From: Mucilaginibacter agri
GTDB lineage: Bacteria > Bacteroidota > Bacteroidia > Sphingobacteriales > Sphingobacteriaceae
DNA: 64,000 bases
NCBI RefSeq assembly: GCF_009928685.1
Contig: NZ_WWEO01000042.1
Location: forward strand, 1 to 64,000
Reading direction: 5' to 3'
Made by a program: the position numbers and the translations under genes. The notes under the pieces are model-generated. The model ran no database searches. It was not told the DNA's origin and saw only the letters and a program-made list of their open reading frames with translations. Of this stretch, positions 51,701-60,725 are shown in pieces. Each line of letters begins with the position of its first letter. Position 1 is the stretch's first letter.

Positions 51701-53234
51701 TACTATTTTGCGCATCGATATGGCTAAGCTTAAAACACTCACATTGCCATTAAATGTTCAAACAACTGCAACGTTGAGTGTTATCAATGCAGCACCATCA
51801 AATAATATACGCATGAGTGACGGCACTTATAATCCGTATTCTACACTTTCGCCGGTAACGATTTATGCATCCGGGGTTCGCAATGCCTTTGATTTGGTCT
51901 GGCACAGTAATGGGCAGTTGTATTTGCCAACCAATGGTTCGGGAGGTGGCGGCAATTCGCCTGCTTCCGTAGCGGGCACGAGGCGACCAGATGGCACTTT
52001 CTATAATGGTCCGGATGTGCCGGCAACCACCGGCATCCAGGTACAAAAGGATTGGTTGTTCCGGGTAAACCCGTTGAAAGGCGTGGGTTATTACGGCCAT
52101 CCGAATCCGTTGAGAGGGGAATACGTGGAAAATAGGGGAGTTGATGACAATCCACTTTACCCGGCGGGTACCGTAGCAGATGCATCGTATAGAGGATATG
52201 CTTATGACTTTGGACTAAATCATTCGCCGGATGGTGCTATTGAATACAAGAGCAATACGTTTAATGGCGCGCTTAAAAATAAGCTATTGGTTTGCCGCTT
52301 TAGTGGTGGTGGCGACATCGTTGTGATGGAGCCCGGTTCGAAAGTGGCCGTTCCGGGAATGACAGCTTCCAGTAACGATGCAATTTACGATATTGTAAAG
52401 GTTACCACGGGTTCCGGTAATATGGGGTTGGTCGGTATGTCGGGATTTGCCAATCCAATCAATCTTGAGGAAGACCCCCTTAACGGTAACTTATACGTTA
52501 TCGAGTATAACTGGAATACCAATCCAAATCTTTTATCACAGATTACGCTACTAAAGGTAAATACAACAAATGCCGCACCCGCAGCCATAATGAATGTGAC
52601 TGCAACAAAAACTGCTAATATAGAAGGATTGATATCTTATAAAAACTACGAAGTAACCTTAATGAATAAAGGAGATGGGGTATTAAACGTAAAGGATATT
52701 TCCATTACAGGGCCCGCCGCTGATGAGTTTTCTATCAATGGCATTCCAATGCCTGATAAAAATAATCCCTTAACCATGAAGCCAAATAGTTCGTTAACTT
52801 TTGGGGTTAACGCACCGGCATTTGGCATGGCAGACAGAGTCGTAAAATTGAGCGTTACGAGTGTTGAAGACTCTGTAAAAGAGGTTGAACTTCGCCTCGC
52901 CGCAGATAATAATTACGTTACGCTGAGCGCCGACAGCGCGAGCCTGAAATCAAAGCTACCTGATTCTGATAATCTTTCGTTAGTACTTTACCCTAATCCG
53001 ACCACAGTTTCACAGGTTAAGGTTCAAATAAAGAACTTTGAAAAAAGCGAAGATCTTACCATCTCCTTGTATGATATCAACGGTAGAAAGCTAAAATCAT
53101 TAAAAGGCAGAACAGGTTTGGATGGCACCTATGCCACCACCATTCAGTTACCGGTTAATAATAATGCGCACGTTTACATTGTGCGCGCCGTCTCGCCAAC
53201 TGTGAGCAAGGAAGCCAAGTTAATAGTAAAATAA
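48786..53234 (+). CDS. T9SS-exported multidomain protein with a sorbosone-dehydrogenase-like propeller
   Basis: 1482 residues. Signal peptide near 1-24; a LamG/concanavalin-like domain (about 40-295); BACON-like piece (about 300-390); malectin-like domain (about 395-575: VNINFQDP, YDVTVGVGD); second BACON-like domain (577-690); SbsA-type Ig-like domain (695-810); a propeller region (about 820-1290: TTLRFGPDHKLYALRLDGSI, NSLAFGPDGALYMCQG) like glucose/sorbosone dehydrogenases; an Ig-like piece (1300-1395); and a C-terminal T9SS sorting domain (about 1405-1482; YPNPTT, YDINGRKLKSL). It should be placed on the cell surface and bind or oxidise glycans. Whether it binds PQQ is not known. Confidence 0.75.
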   Translation: MISNLLPRLLLAFNLLSPVSPVAHQDLSAAPCTPYSTLTCSQLPVSLPFSLSFTSTVPNSLADKAGIGTGFTVAMPYSGTRLSADGTASVSGVPGYEPSKLSITGGRLKLTTNKGIDYLTNNNQINILSVPVVRAGKLTVEVSLVNPLNGTSSQQAGLWYGLNDKYSLKLVCRANSVELHKEANDVSSAVAGTANTDQRISSTIKNLNLSTVRLRLVIDSAANSADGFYSLDGGATYINVGSSYPKTSVSIAGMGLTGTTAYAGIYATHRSASTAVTYTFDDFSVKNVVQNAPNFLKFSADSLVYTIYRGGAVTSQSTNLTANTGTPTITFSTLNATWLTAPAGKLGAISLGSANIKTDLDPGSYRGLIVANGTGYQKDTLVVKLVIVKGVTTNSVNINFQDPATIPPQGWVRDFGQAIGSRNGLYQSTGLTYGWRKRSDATPIDLTKNGFNRNTPEDITLATLIHMQASNIVGTFSGTKIQSYWEMNVPNGTYDVTVGVGDGMVDNATQSYNINVEGVKAIGGFVPTGNAGTSTRFKQTTVRVPVKDEYLTINADGGMNTRINFAQVVPVSISPYLAWSNNTPNILIQKGTKTPQTFSLNVSNSNNTSIQYSFAATYGAGATGWLSFKSVQTGITPLMTYDYSAAASLPVGTYTASVKASVLGNTSATMDIQLRVVDSLKPYVISSSPANGSVNVDINTVSVAANNLHVPVVSGFKGGVDNSTITSNTVKLFKVVDTTSTLVQGLVQGTGGGDAISFSPLTQLLPNTMYKFVISSGVKSYSGAAFAPFTSTFVTGNGTIDSSSIVNAQFTKVAIPGTQKKNYTTLRFGPDHKLYALRLDGSIERYAVDPTSGMLTNQEIISTLVTIYGKRSAIGLVFDPASTANNLICYVTHSSSGLINSPAFDGNISKLSGPSLGTEQLLVTKLPRSTRDHMANSLAFGPDGALYMCQGSNSSAGAFDNDWQRSESLLSGTILRIDMAKLKTLTLPLNVQTTATLSVINAAPSNNIRMSDGTYNPYSTLSPVTIYASGVRNAFDLVWHSNGQLYLPTNGSGGGGNSPASVAGTRRPDGTFYNGPDVPATTGIQVQKDWLFRVNPLKGVGYYGHPNPLRGEYVENRGVDDNPLYPAGTVADASYRGYAYDFGLNHSPDGAIEYKSNTFNGALKNKLLVCRFSGGGDIVVMEPGSKVAVPGMTASSNDAIYDIVKVTTGSGNMGLVGMSGFANPINLEEDPLNGNLYVIEYNWNTNPNLLSQITLLKVNTTNAAPAAIMNVTATKTANIEGLISYKNYEVTLMNKGDGVLNVKDISITGPAADEFSINGIPMPDKNNPLTMKPNSSLTFGVNAPAFGMADRVVKLSVTSVEDSVKEVELRLAADNNYVTLSADSASLKSKLPDSDNLSLVLYPNPTTVSQVKVQIKNFEKSEDLTISLYDINGRKLKSLKGRTGLDGTYATTIQLPVNNNAHVYIVRAVSPTVSKEAKLIVK

Positions 53235-53302
53235 CCGTTTGTTCTCGATATAATATGATAGTGAAAATACGAGGGAGAGAATAAAGTTTCAGTATTGCGT
53301 GA

Positions 53303-53328
53303 GGGGGGTTATAAAGCCTCCCTTTTTT
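53303..53328 (+). terminator. Intrinsic terminator after the T9SS cargo gene
   Basis: GGGGGGT and GCCTCCC form a stem with two wobble pairs, followed by six Ts. Confidence 0.7.
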
Positions 53329-53367
53329 GTTGATGTGGCTTGGATTTGTTTAAATATAAAATATTGC

Positions 53368-53379
53368 TAAACCGATTTA
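53368..53379. promoter_or_regulatory. TAAATCGATTTA-like palindrome, site 2
   Basis: TAAACCGATTTA, one mismatch from the perfect palindrome; preceded by TTGC as at site 4. It lies 54 bases before the GH78 start. Confidence 0.55.
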
Positions 53380-53432
53380 TTTTTGTTTTTAAGGTCAAAA
53401 TGGTATTATTGCTATCCAATTATCAGCCATCA

Positions 53433-55790
53433 ATGAAACCATTATTCTTTATCCTGTTCTTCGTAGCCAGCTTATGCCCCATTAATTATTCCTTAGCGCA
53501 GTCGTCAGTCGGCAACACAAGCCAAAAACAATGGAATGCACAATGGATAGCCCAACCAGGTGATAAAGGAGTAGATTACGGTGTCTTTTATTTCAGGAAA
53601 GAATTCAATGTTGCGACTAAGCCAGTCACCTTTATTGTAAACGTTTCTGCTGATAATCGCTATAAATTGTTTGTTAATGGTAAACTGGTTTCATTGGGCC
53701 CTGCGCGGGGCGACACCTATTTCTGGAATTATGAGCAAGTAGATCTTGCACCTTACCTGGCTGCCGGTAAAAATGCAGTGTCGGCATTGGTGTGGAATGA
53801 GGGCCAATACAGCCCGGCGGCGCAGATCAGCGTTAGGACTGGATTTATTTTGCAAGGAAATTCGGCAAGTGAAGAAATATTAAATACCAATAATACCTGG
53901 AAGTGCACTCGGGATAGCGGGCACAAACCCACACCGGTTTACTTTTTCGCCGCCAGTAAAGGCGAAATGGTAGACATGAACAAAGCCGTTAAAGGTGAGT
54001 GGACAACTGTAAATTATGATGATACTAATTGGCAAAATGCTGGTAAGGTTGCAGATGGAAAACTCAAAGGAACAGCATGGGGGATAGATTGGGCATTGGT
54101 AAAATCTACATTGCCGGCCCGGGAGCTGGTTTACCAACGCCTGGTTAAATTACGCAATGTTACTGGGGTGAGTATTCCTGAAACGTTTCCTCAGAAAAAG
54201 GCACCGCTAATTATTCCCGCGCATACCTACGCCTCCATATTGCTCGATCAAACTTTTGAAACCAATGCCTATGTTACCTTAAATTTTAGTGGAGGTAAGG
54301 ATGCCGGTATATCGGTAGGTTATGCCGAATCTCTTTACGAAAAGGGGAGCGGTGGCGTTAAAAAAGGTAACAGAAATGAAGTGGCGGGAAAGGAGTTCGT
54401 TGGGAGAATAGACAGCCTGATTTCTAACGGCGACGAGGTGCAATCTTTTACCACTTTAAACTTCCGAACGTTTCGGTACATCAGGGTATCAGTACAAACC
54501 CAAAACGAGTCTTTAACTATCAATGATTTGTATGGAACATTTACAGCCTATCCTTTTAAGCGTACATCGGTAATTAATACAGAGAATGCGGAAATTAACC
54601 AAATGTTGGATATTGGCTGGCGCACAGCCCGGCTAAATGCCTGGGAGACGTATACAGATTGTCCGTACTACGAACAATTGCAATATATTGGCGATACCCG
54701 CATACAGGCAATGGTTTCATATTACAATACCAATGATGATAGATTAGCGCGTAATGCACTTAATCAAATGGATCATTCGCGGTTACCAGAGGGTATTACT
54801 GCTAGTTGTTACCCTTCAAAAGGCACGCAGGTAATATCACCGTTTTCACTATGGTATATTGGTATGCTGCACGATTATTGGATGTATCGGGGCGACAACG
54901 ATTTTGTTAAAGACAAGTTGCTTGGCGAAAGGGGAGTACTGGATTTCTTTAGCAAATACCAACAGCCCGATGGCTCTTTAAAAGATACTCCATACTGGGC
55001 TTTTGTAGACTGGGCAGGTAATATGTGGGGCGAGGTTAAAGACAAGGATGGCAGCGCAGCTATTTACGACCTGCAGTTACTGTGGGCTTACCAATGGGCT
55101 GCGGAAATGGAAGCTAAAATTGGCTTGAAAGACTACGCCCATATTTATAGCGATAAAGCTGCTCAGCTAAAAGCCACCATACAACGTAAATACTGGGACG
55201 CAGGTAGGAGAATGTACGCCGATACCAAAGAGAAAACCGGCTTTTCGCAGCACGTTAATTCATTAGCTATTCTTACGGGCGTAGCTGGCAAGGCAGAAAT
55301 GCCTGCGCTGGCTCATAAAATGCTTACAGATACCTCCCTAACGCAATGCTCCGTCTACTTTAAATATTATTTGAACCAGGCGCTTGTAAAAGCAGGGTTG
55401 GGGGATGATTATATAAAATGGCTCGACATTTATCGACAGAATATAGCTATGGGGCTCACAACATGGGCAGAGTATTCGGATGTAAACACTTCCCGTTCTG
55501 ATTGCCACGCATGGGGTTCGAGCCCGAACATCGAATTTTTCAGAACGGTTTTAGGCATTGACAGTGATGCACCTGGCTTTAGTAAAATTAAGATCGAGCC
55601 CCATTTGGGTAAATTGACCAATATCGGCGGCGAAATTCCTCACCCTAAGGGCAGGGTAGCCGTTAACTATGCCCTTGCTAATGGCAAATGGAAGGTCGAC
55701 ATTAACGTGCCAAAAAACATCCCGGGCGTGTTTGTGTGGAAAGCAAAACTGTATCAATTAAAGCCAGGCAACAACGCCTTTGTTTTGTAA
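53433..55790 (+). CDS. Alpha-L-rhamnosidase, GH78
   Basis: 785 residues from the ATG at 53433, which gives the signal peptide MKPLFFILFFVASLCPINYSLAQ; an in-frame ATG at 53340 would put the operator inside the gene. N-terminal beta domains (about 35-370; WNAQWIAQ, FYFRKEF), the (alpha/alpha)6 catalytic domain (about 380-690) with DCPYYEQLQYIGDTR, in which E414 is in the general-acid place, and DWAGNMWGE; and the C-terminal WAEYSDVNTSRSDCHAWGSSP. It removes terminal alpha-L-rhamnose. Confidence 0.92.
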   Translation: MKPLFFILFFVASLCPINYSLAQSSVGNTSQKQWNAQWIAQPGDKGVDYGVFYFRKEFNVATKPVTFIVNVSADNRYKLFVNGKLVSLGPARGDTYFWNYEQVDLAPYLAAGKNAVSALVWNEGQYSPAAQISVRTGFILQGNSASEEILNTNNTWKCTRDSGHKPTPVYFFAASKGEMVDMNKAVKGEWTTVNYDDTNWQNAGKVADGKLKGTAWGIDWALVKSTLPARELVYQRLVKLRNVTGVSIPETFPQKKAPLIIPAHTYASILLDQTFETNAYVTLNFSGGKDAGISVGYAESLYEKGSGGVKKGNRNEVAGKEFVGRIDSLISNGDEVQSFTTLNFRTFRYIRVSVQTQNESLTINDLYGTFTAYPFKRTSVINTENAEINQMLDIGWRTARLNAWETYTDCPYYEQLQYIGDTRIQAMVSYYNTNDDRLARNALNQMDHSRLPEGITASCYPSKGTQVISPFSLWYIGMLHDYWMYRGDNDFVKDKLLGERGVLDFFSKYQQPDGSLKDTPYWAFVDWAGNMWGEVKDKDGSAAIYDLQLLWAYQWAAEMEAKIGLKDYAHIYSDKAAQLKATIQRKYWDAGRRMYADTKEKTGFSQHVNSLAILTGVAGKAEMPALAHKMLTDTSLTQCSVYFKYYLNQALVKAGLGDDYIKWLDIYRQNIAMGLTTWAEYSDVNTSRSDCHAWGSSPNIEFFRTVLGIDSDAPGFSKIKIEPHLGKLTNIGGEIPHPKGRVAVNYALANGKWKVDINVPKNIPGVFVWKAKLYQLKPGNNAFVL

Positions 55791-55803
55791 TGTAATGATC
55801 TGC

Positions 55804-55815
55804 TAATTCGATTTA
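55804..55815. promoter_or_regulatory. TAAATCGATTTA-like palindrome, site 3
   Basis: TAATTCGATTTA, one mismatch, flanked by GC on the left and TTAGC on the right. First of three boxes upstream of susC. Confidence 0.45.
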
Positions 55816-55930
55816 TTAGCATTTTAAGTGCTTATTTAATGTAATTTATTAATTTATAACGTCAAATTTATTTCAATTAAATAAAAATGGAAAAATTGGT
55901 TGCTGGAGAAATTAATAATTATAATTTTGC

Positions 55931-55942
55931 TAAATCGATTTA
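55931..55942. promoter_or_regulatory. TAAATCGATTTA palindrome, site 4
   Basis: Perfect palindrome; extended context TTGCTAAATCGATTTACAA. About 86 bases before the susC start. Confidence 0.65.
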
Positions 55943-55993
55943 CAATTTCATATTGCCTAAATAAAACAATGAGAATGTTTTTGTAAGTTTTTG

Positions 55994-56005
55994 CTAAATC
56001 GATAT
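55994..56005. promoter_or_regulatory. TAAATCGATTTA-like palindrome, site 5
   Basis: TAAATCGATATT, with TTGC before it as in sites 2 and 4; 22 bases before the susC ATG. Confidence 0.55.
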
Positions 56006-56027
56006 TTTAATCGTAACCAATTATATT

Positions 56028-59000
56028 ATGAAAAAAAAGCTTTACACTCAAATGGGGAGGGTAAAACCTACCTTGCGTTTCTCGTATTATTGTTTGCTTG
56101 GGCTTTCACTGGCGCTTACCGATAGCACGTCTGCTTTTAGTAAACCCAGCATTTCTGCAAAAGCAAAAAACATTTCCGGTGCACTCTCTAATGCCGCTAT
56201 TACGGTTAAGGGTGTTGTGACCGACGAAAAGGGCCAGCCATTACCGGGCGCCTCAATAAAAATTAAAAACGGAACGACGGGTACCGTTACAGATGTTAAT
56301 GGTGCTTTCTCTCTAAGCGTTCCGGATGCAAGTGCAGTACTGCAAGTAAGTTTTACCGGCTACGAAACCCGTGAAGTAACCGCATCATCATCGCAACTTA
56401 AAATACAATTGCAGCCTGGTAATAAGTCGCTTAACGAAGTTGTGGTTGTAGGTTATGGTACATCTAAAAAGGCAAATCTAATTACCTCAATCGCCTCTGT
56501 TAAAGGCGATGCCATTACGGAGAGGCCAACTACCGTAAACGTATTACAGGGTTTGGCAGGTAAAGCGGCTGGCGTTAACGTAATGACCAACTCTGGAAAA
56601 CCAGGTGGTAACCCAGCGGTAAAAATCAGGGGTACTGGTTCTATCAACTCATCTAACTCGCCATTATATGTAATTGATGGCGTTGTAGGTGCAGATCCAA
56701 ACTCAATTGATCCTAACATTGTGGCATCTGTTGATGTATATAAAGATGCCGGTTCAACTGCTATTTATGGTTCGCGCGGTGCGAACGGTGTAATTGTGAT
56801 TACCACTAAATTGGGCAAAAAGAACTCGTCGGATATTTCGTTTAACAACACGGTTAGCTTTGGTACTTTGCAACATGAGATCAATTTGCTTGATGCTAAT
56901 GGGGCATTAGAGTTACTTAAAAGAGAATACGAATACGTTCCGGGCAGATTAGCTCCTCACTTGGATCCAACTAATAATTTTGCACGCAAAAGCGACTTAT
57001 TTAACGTAGATGGTACACCGAAATACAATACCGACTGGCAGAAAGAGGCAACACGAACAGCAATTTCTCATCAGCACTCTTTAACTTTCTCTGGTGGTAA
57101 GGATGACTTCACCATATTGGCGAACATCTCTTACAAAAACAATGAAGGTATTATGCTTAACAGCTATGCCAAGCAGTTAAATGGTTACATCAACATAGGC
57201 TGGGATGTAAAACCTTGGTTAAATATCAAAGCTAGTTTAAACGCTGGCGGTTACCAATCTAACAATATTGAAGGCAATACCCTTGGCTTAAATGCGGTAA
57301 GAGAGATGTATGAGTTTCTACCATTTATGCCGGTTCAATATCCGGATGGAACTTATTCGCGCAAAGGGGATTACCCGGGCGAAGAGGATTCTGAAAACCC
57401 GGTTAGATTGTTAAAAGATGTAAAGGATGTAACCGGCCGCATCTCAACTTTAGGCAACTTTGTGGGTACATTCCATTTAGCTAAACATTTAAATTTCGTT
57501 ACATCATTTAGCGGTCAGCTAAATTCGGGTTACGAGAATTATTTCTCTGGTAACGATGTGTTTGGTGTATCGCAACAACAAGGTGGGGTAGCACAACGTA
57601 CCAATACATTAAATTCTGTATGGAGTAATGAGGACTATTTTTCATACGATAATCTGTTTGGTAAACACCATGTTAATGCCATTGTAGGTGCAAGCTGGTA
57701 CGATTATATTACCTCTGCCACCAAAACAGGTTCTGAAAATTTCTTCGACAATACTTTCAGTTATTACAATCTGGGTGCTGGTACCGTTATCGAAACGCCT
57801 TCTTCATCGCAGATCGAAAATCAGTTAAACTCGTTCTATACCCGTGTTAATTACGATTACGACGGTAAGTATTTGTTCGGTGCTTCGTTCAGGGCTGATG
57901 GTAGCTCTAAATTCCGTGGTGATAACTTATATGGTTATTTCCCGGCATTCAATGCAGGCTGGAGGGTTTCGAAAGAGAACTTCTTTAAAGGGTTGCAGTC
58001 TGTTATCAGCGATCTGAAAATAAGAGGTAGCTACGGTTTGGTTGGTAACCAGGAAATTGGAAATTACCCTACCGTATCGTTATATAACAGTACACAATCA
58101 ATATTTAATCAGCAAAAAACCTCAGCTGTTACATTAGCCACGTTTGGTAACCCCGATTTGAAATGGGAAAAATCTCAACAATTGGATTTGGGTTTAGATG
58201 TAAGCTTTCTTAACGGCCGTATAGATTTCAGCGGAGATTACTACAATAAAATAACTAAAGACCTTATCTATTTTGTACAACAACCAGCAACATCTGGTTA
58301 TGCCGGTGCTTATAAAAACCTGGGCTCAATCAGAAACCGTGGTTTTGAGCTAACCTTAAATACGCAGAACATTGTAAGCAAGGATTTTAAATGGAGCTCG
58401 AGCATTAACTTCTCGGTAAACCGCTCGAAAGTGTTAAATATCAATCACGATATTATCTATACCTGGGGTGGCCGCATAATGGAAGGCGAACCGCTGAACG
58501 AGTTTTATGGTTACATAAGACAAGGGGTTTGGACACAAGCACAAGCTGCCGAAGCCGCCAAATTTGGCAAACTACCGGGCGATTTACGCTATGCCGATTT
58601 AAACAACAATGGTGTTAAAGACGCTGGCGATCGTACTGACCTCGGTAACGCCATGCCTAAATGGGAAGGTAACTTTACCAACACTTTTACTTACAAAAAC
58701 TTATCGCTGTTTTTAGATCTGGAGGCTATGTATGGTAACAAACTGCTTAACCTTACCCGCTTTATCATGACAGGCCCAACCATTAACGTTAACAGTTATG
58801 CCGAGGTATTAAATGCTTATACCCCGCAAAATCAAAACTCTACTAACGCACAGGTTCGTTTGGCAAATGACCCATACTCAGACCACGAAGTTGCAGATAG
58901 CCACTACGTAGAAGATGGTTCATTCTTACGGGTTAGAAACATTGCCCTTACCTACAAGTTTAATAAAGATTGGTTGAAAGCGATAAAGATGACAAACCTA

Positions 59001-59159
59001 TCATTAGGTGTTAATGTAGAGAACGCTTTTCTATTTACAAAATACAAAGGTTATGATCCGGAAGCAACCTCATTCGATGCTTCTCTGAATCAGGGTGTGG
59101 ATGTTTATCAGTATCCGAAACCACGCACTATCTCTATTAACCTTAACGCTAATTTTTAA
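56028..59159 (+). CDS. SusC/RagA-type TonB-dependent glycan transporter
   Basis: 1043 residues. A signal segment (about 1-40), CarboxypepD_reg domain (about 58-130; VKGVVTDEKGQPLPGASIKIK), the linker NEVVVVGYGT (TonB box region), a plug (DVYKDAGSTAIYGSRGANGVIVITTK), and a large barrel ending NLNANF. It imports oligosaccharides with SusD as the lid. SusD starts 10 bases after its stop. Confidence 0.96.
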   Translation: MKKKLYTQMGRVKPTLRFSYYCLLGLSLALTDSTSAFSKPSISAKAKNISGALSNAAITVKGVVTDEKGQPLPGASIKIKNGTTGTVTDVNGAFSLSVPDASAVLQVSFTGYETREVTASSSQLKIQLQPGNKSLNEVVVVGYGTSKKANLITSIASVKGDAITERPTTVNVLQGLAGKAAGVNVMTNSGKPGGNPAVKIRGTGSINSSNSPLYVIDGVVGADPNSIDPNIVASVDVYKDAGSTAIYGSRGANGVIVITTKLGKKNSSDISFNNTVSFGTLQHEINLLDANGALELLKREYEYVPGRLAPHLDPTNNFARKSDLFNVDGTPKYNTDWQKEATRTAISHQHSLTFSGGKDDFTILANISYKNNEGIMLNSYAKQLNGYINIGWDVKPWLNIKASLNAGGYQSNNIEGNTLGLNAVREMYEFLPFMPVQYPDGTYSRKGDYPGEEDSENPVRLLKDVKDVTGRISTLGNFVGTFHLAKHLNFVTSFSGQLNSGYENYFSGNDVFGVSQQQGGVAQRTNTLNSVWSNEDYFSYDNLFGKHHVNAIVGASWYDYITSATKTGSENFFDNTFSYYNLGAGTVIETPSSSQIENQLNSFYTRVNYDYDGKYLFGASFRADGSSKFRGDNLYGYFPAFNAGWRVSKENFFKGLQSVISDLKIRGSYGLVGNQEIGNYPTVSLYNSTQSIFNQQKTSAVTLATFGNPDLKWEKSQQLDLGLDVSFLNGRIDFSGDYYNKITKDLIYFVQQPATSGYAGAYKNLGSIRNRGFELTLNTQNIVSKDFKWSSSINFSVNRSKVLNINHDIIYTWGGRIMEGEPLNEFYGYIRQGVWTQAQAAEAAKFGKLPGDLRYADLNNNGVKDAGDRTDLGNAMPKWEGNFTNTFTYKNLSLFLDLEAMYGNKLLNLTRFIMTGPTINVNSYAEVLNAYTPQNQNSTNAQVRLANDPYSDHEVADSHYVEDGSFLRVRNIALTYKFNKDWLKAIKMTNLSLGVNVENAFLFTKYKGYDPEATSFDASLNQGVDVYQYPKPRTISINLNANF

Positions 59160-59169
59160 TTCATTCGCC

Positions 59170-60660
59170 ATGAAAAAGATATTTTTATCACTCATCATAC
59201 TTTCAGTTGCGCTTACATCATGTAAAAAGTTTCTGGAAGAAAAAACCAATGGCCTTTTAACGCCAGACAATTACTATAACAATAGCCAACAAATAAGAGC
59301 AGCAGTTAACGGTGCCTACCTTGGGTTAAACAGTCCGTTTATTACCACCATTGGTGTGGCTGTAAGTCCTGTGTTCAGCTTGGAATACATTACAGGCTAT
59401 TGCCAGCGCCCAAGGCCTAGCGGAAATGAAGATAATCAGTTTATTCAGCTAGGCGGAATAGACAATGCTAACAGTTCTTTAGAAACCTGGTGGACATCTT
59501 CTTATTATCCGATTGAAAACTGTAATAGCATTATCGCTAACGTGGGCAATTCTACAGTGGTTAATGCCACTACGCGTGATAATTTCTTAGCAGAAGCCTA
59601 CTTTCTGCGTGCCTATTACTATTTTCAATTAGTAAGATTATTTGGCAGTGTGCCGCTTAAAACCACGCCTACAACAGACTTAAACGATACTCAGTTGTCG
59701 CGTGCACCTGTTGAAAGTATCTACAATCAGATTGTATCTGACTTAACAACTGCCGAAAAAGCCGGCTTAAACTGGACTGATAAAACGGGCCATGTTTCTA
59801 AAGGCGCCATCAAGGCATTGTTAGCCAAAGTTTATATTACTATGGCAGGATACCCGCTTAATAAGGGCCAGGAGTACTACCAGAAAGCTTATGACGAAGC
59901 TAACCAGGTGATACAAAGCGGTCAGTTTAGTTTGTTTACCAACTACGCCGATCTGCGTAATCCGGCTAACTACAACAGCGGTGAGCATATCTTTATGATT
60001 CAGCACGATGAGAATACAATTCCTAACATCATGCACTTTACATTAATGCCGTATCCAGAGTTACCGATCAGTATCCAGCCTTCTTATAGCGGTGCTATGG
60101 CACCTGCGGGTTCTTTCTACAACTCATATGCCGCTGGTGATAAACGTGTTGCCGAAGAGAACTTTTACTACACGCAACATGGCCAATATGGTAATCCTTC
60201 AAACATTATCAAATTGCCAATGCCATATATCTATAAATACTGGAATGATCAGGCAGAGATTAGCGGCAGAGACGGTTCTAATTTCCCGTTGATAAGATAT
60301 GCAGATGTTTTATTACTGTGTGCCGAAGCCAGCGCAAGTTTAAATGGCGGTACAACATCGGATCCAATAGCCGTTGCATCGTATAACAAAGTGCATCAGC
60401 GTGCTTTCCCTACAGCGGCCGCAGCCTCAACAATTGCGCTTGATGATGTTTTAAAAGAACGTTATTGGGAACTGGCCTTTGAGTTTCAAACCTGGTTCGA
60501 CATGCAAAGAACACGTAAGGCGTTTGATGTAGATAACAACAAGATTGTAAATATTATAGGTTATAAAGCGCCGATGCATAATCGTGCATTTGCCGAAACA
60601 GATTTGTTATGGCCTATACCATTAACCGAGATTCAAAAAGATCCGAACTTAAGTAAATAA
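59170..60660 (+). CDS. SusD/RagB-type surface glycan-binding lipoprotein
   Basis: 496 residues from the ATG at 59170; the in-frame ATG at 59095 overlaps susC. Lipobox in LSVALTSC, then KKFLEEKTNGLLTPDNYYNN. The TPR-like core and C-terminal RYWELAFEFQTWFDMQRTRK, with IPLTEIQKDPNL, are typical. It sits on SusC at the cell surface. Confidence 0.95.
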   Translation: MKKIFLSLIILSVALTSCKKFLEEKTNGLLTPDNYYNNSQQIRAAVNGAYLGLNSPFITTIGVAVSPVFSLEYITGYCQRPRPSGNEDNQFIQLGGIDNANSSLETWWTSSYYPIENCNSIIANVGNSTVVNATTRDNFLAEAYFLRAYYYFQLVRLFGSVPLKTTPTTDLNDTQLSRAPVESIYNQIVSDLTTAEKAGLNWTDKTGHVSKGAIKALLAKVYITMAGYPLNKGQEYYQKAYDEANQVIQSGQFSLFTNYADLRNPANYNSGEHIFMIQHDENTIPNIMHFTLMPYPELPISIQPSYSGAMAPAGSFYNSYAAGDKRVAEENFYYTQHGQYGNPSNIIKLPMPYIYKYWNDQAEISGRDGSNFPLIRYADVLLLCAEASASLNGGTTSDPIAVASYNKVHQRAFPTAAAASTIALDDVLKERYWELAFEFQTWFDMQRTRKAFDVDNNKIVNIIGYKAPMHNRAFAETDLLWPIPLTEIQKDPNLSK

Positions 60661-60684
60661 TTATCCTAAACACTAATTGCATTG

Positions 60685-60711
60685 CAGGGAGACAGCTTGT
60701 CTGTCTTCCTG
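60685..60711 (+). promoter_or_regulatory. Stem-loop between susD and the SGNH gene
   Basis: CAGGGAGACAG (60685-60695) and CTGTCTTCCTG (60701-60711) pair with one G-U. No T-run, so it is more likely an mRNA-stabilising or processing hairpin than a terminator. Confidence 0.5.
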
Positions 60712-60725
60712 TATACCTGCCTATT

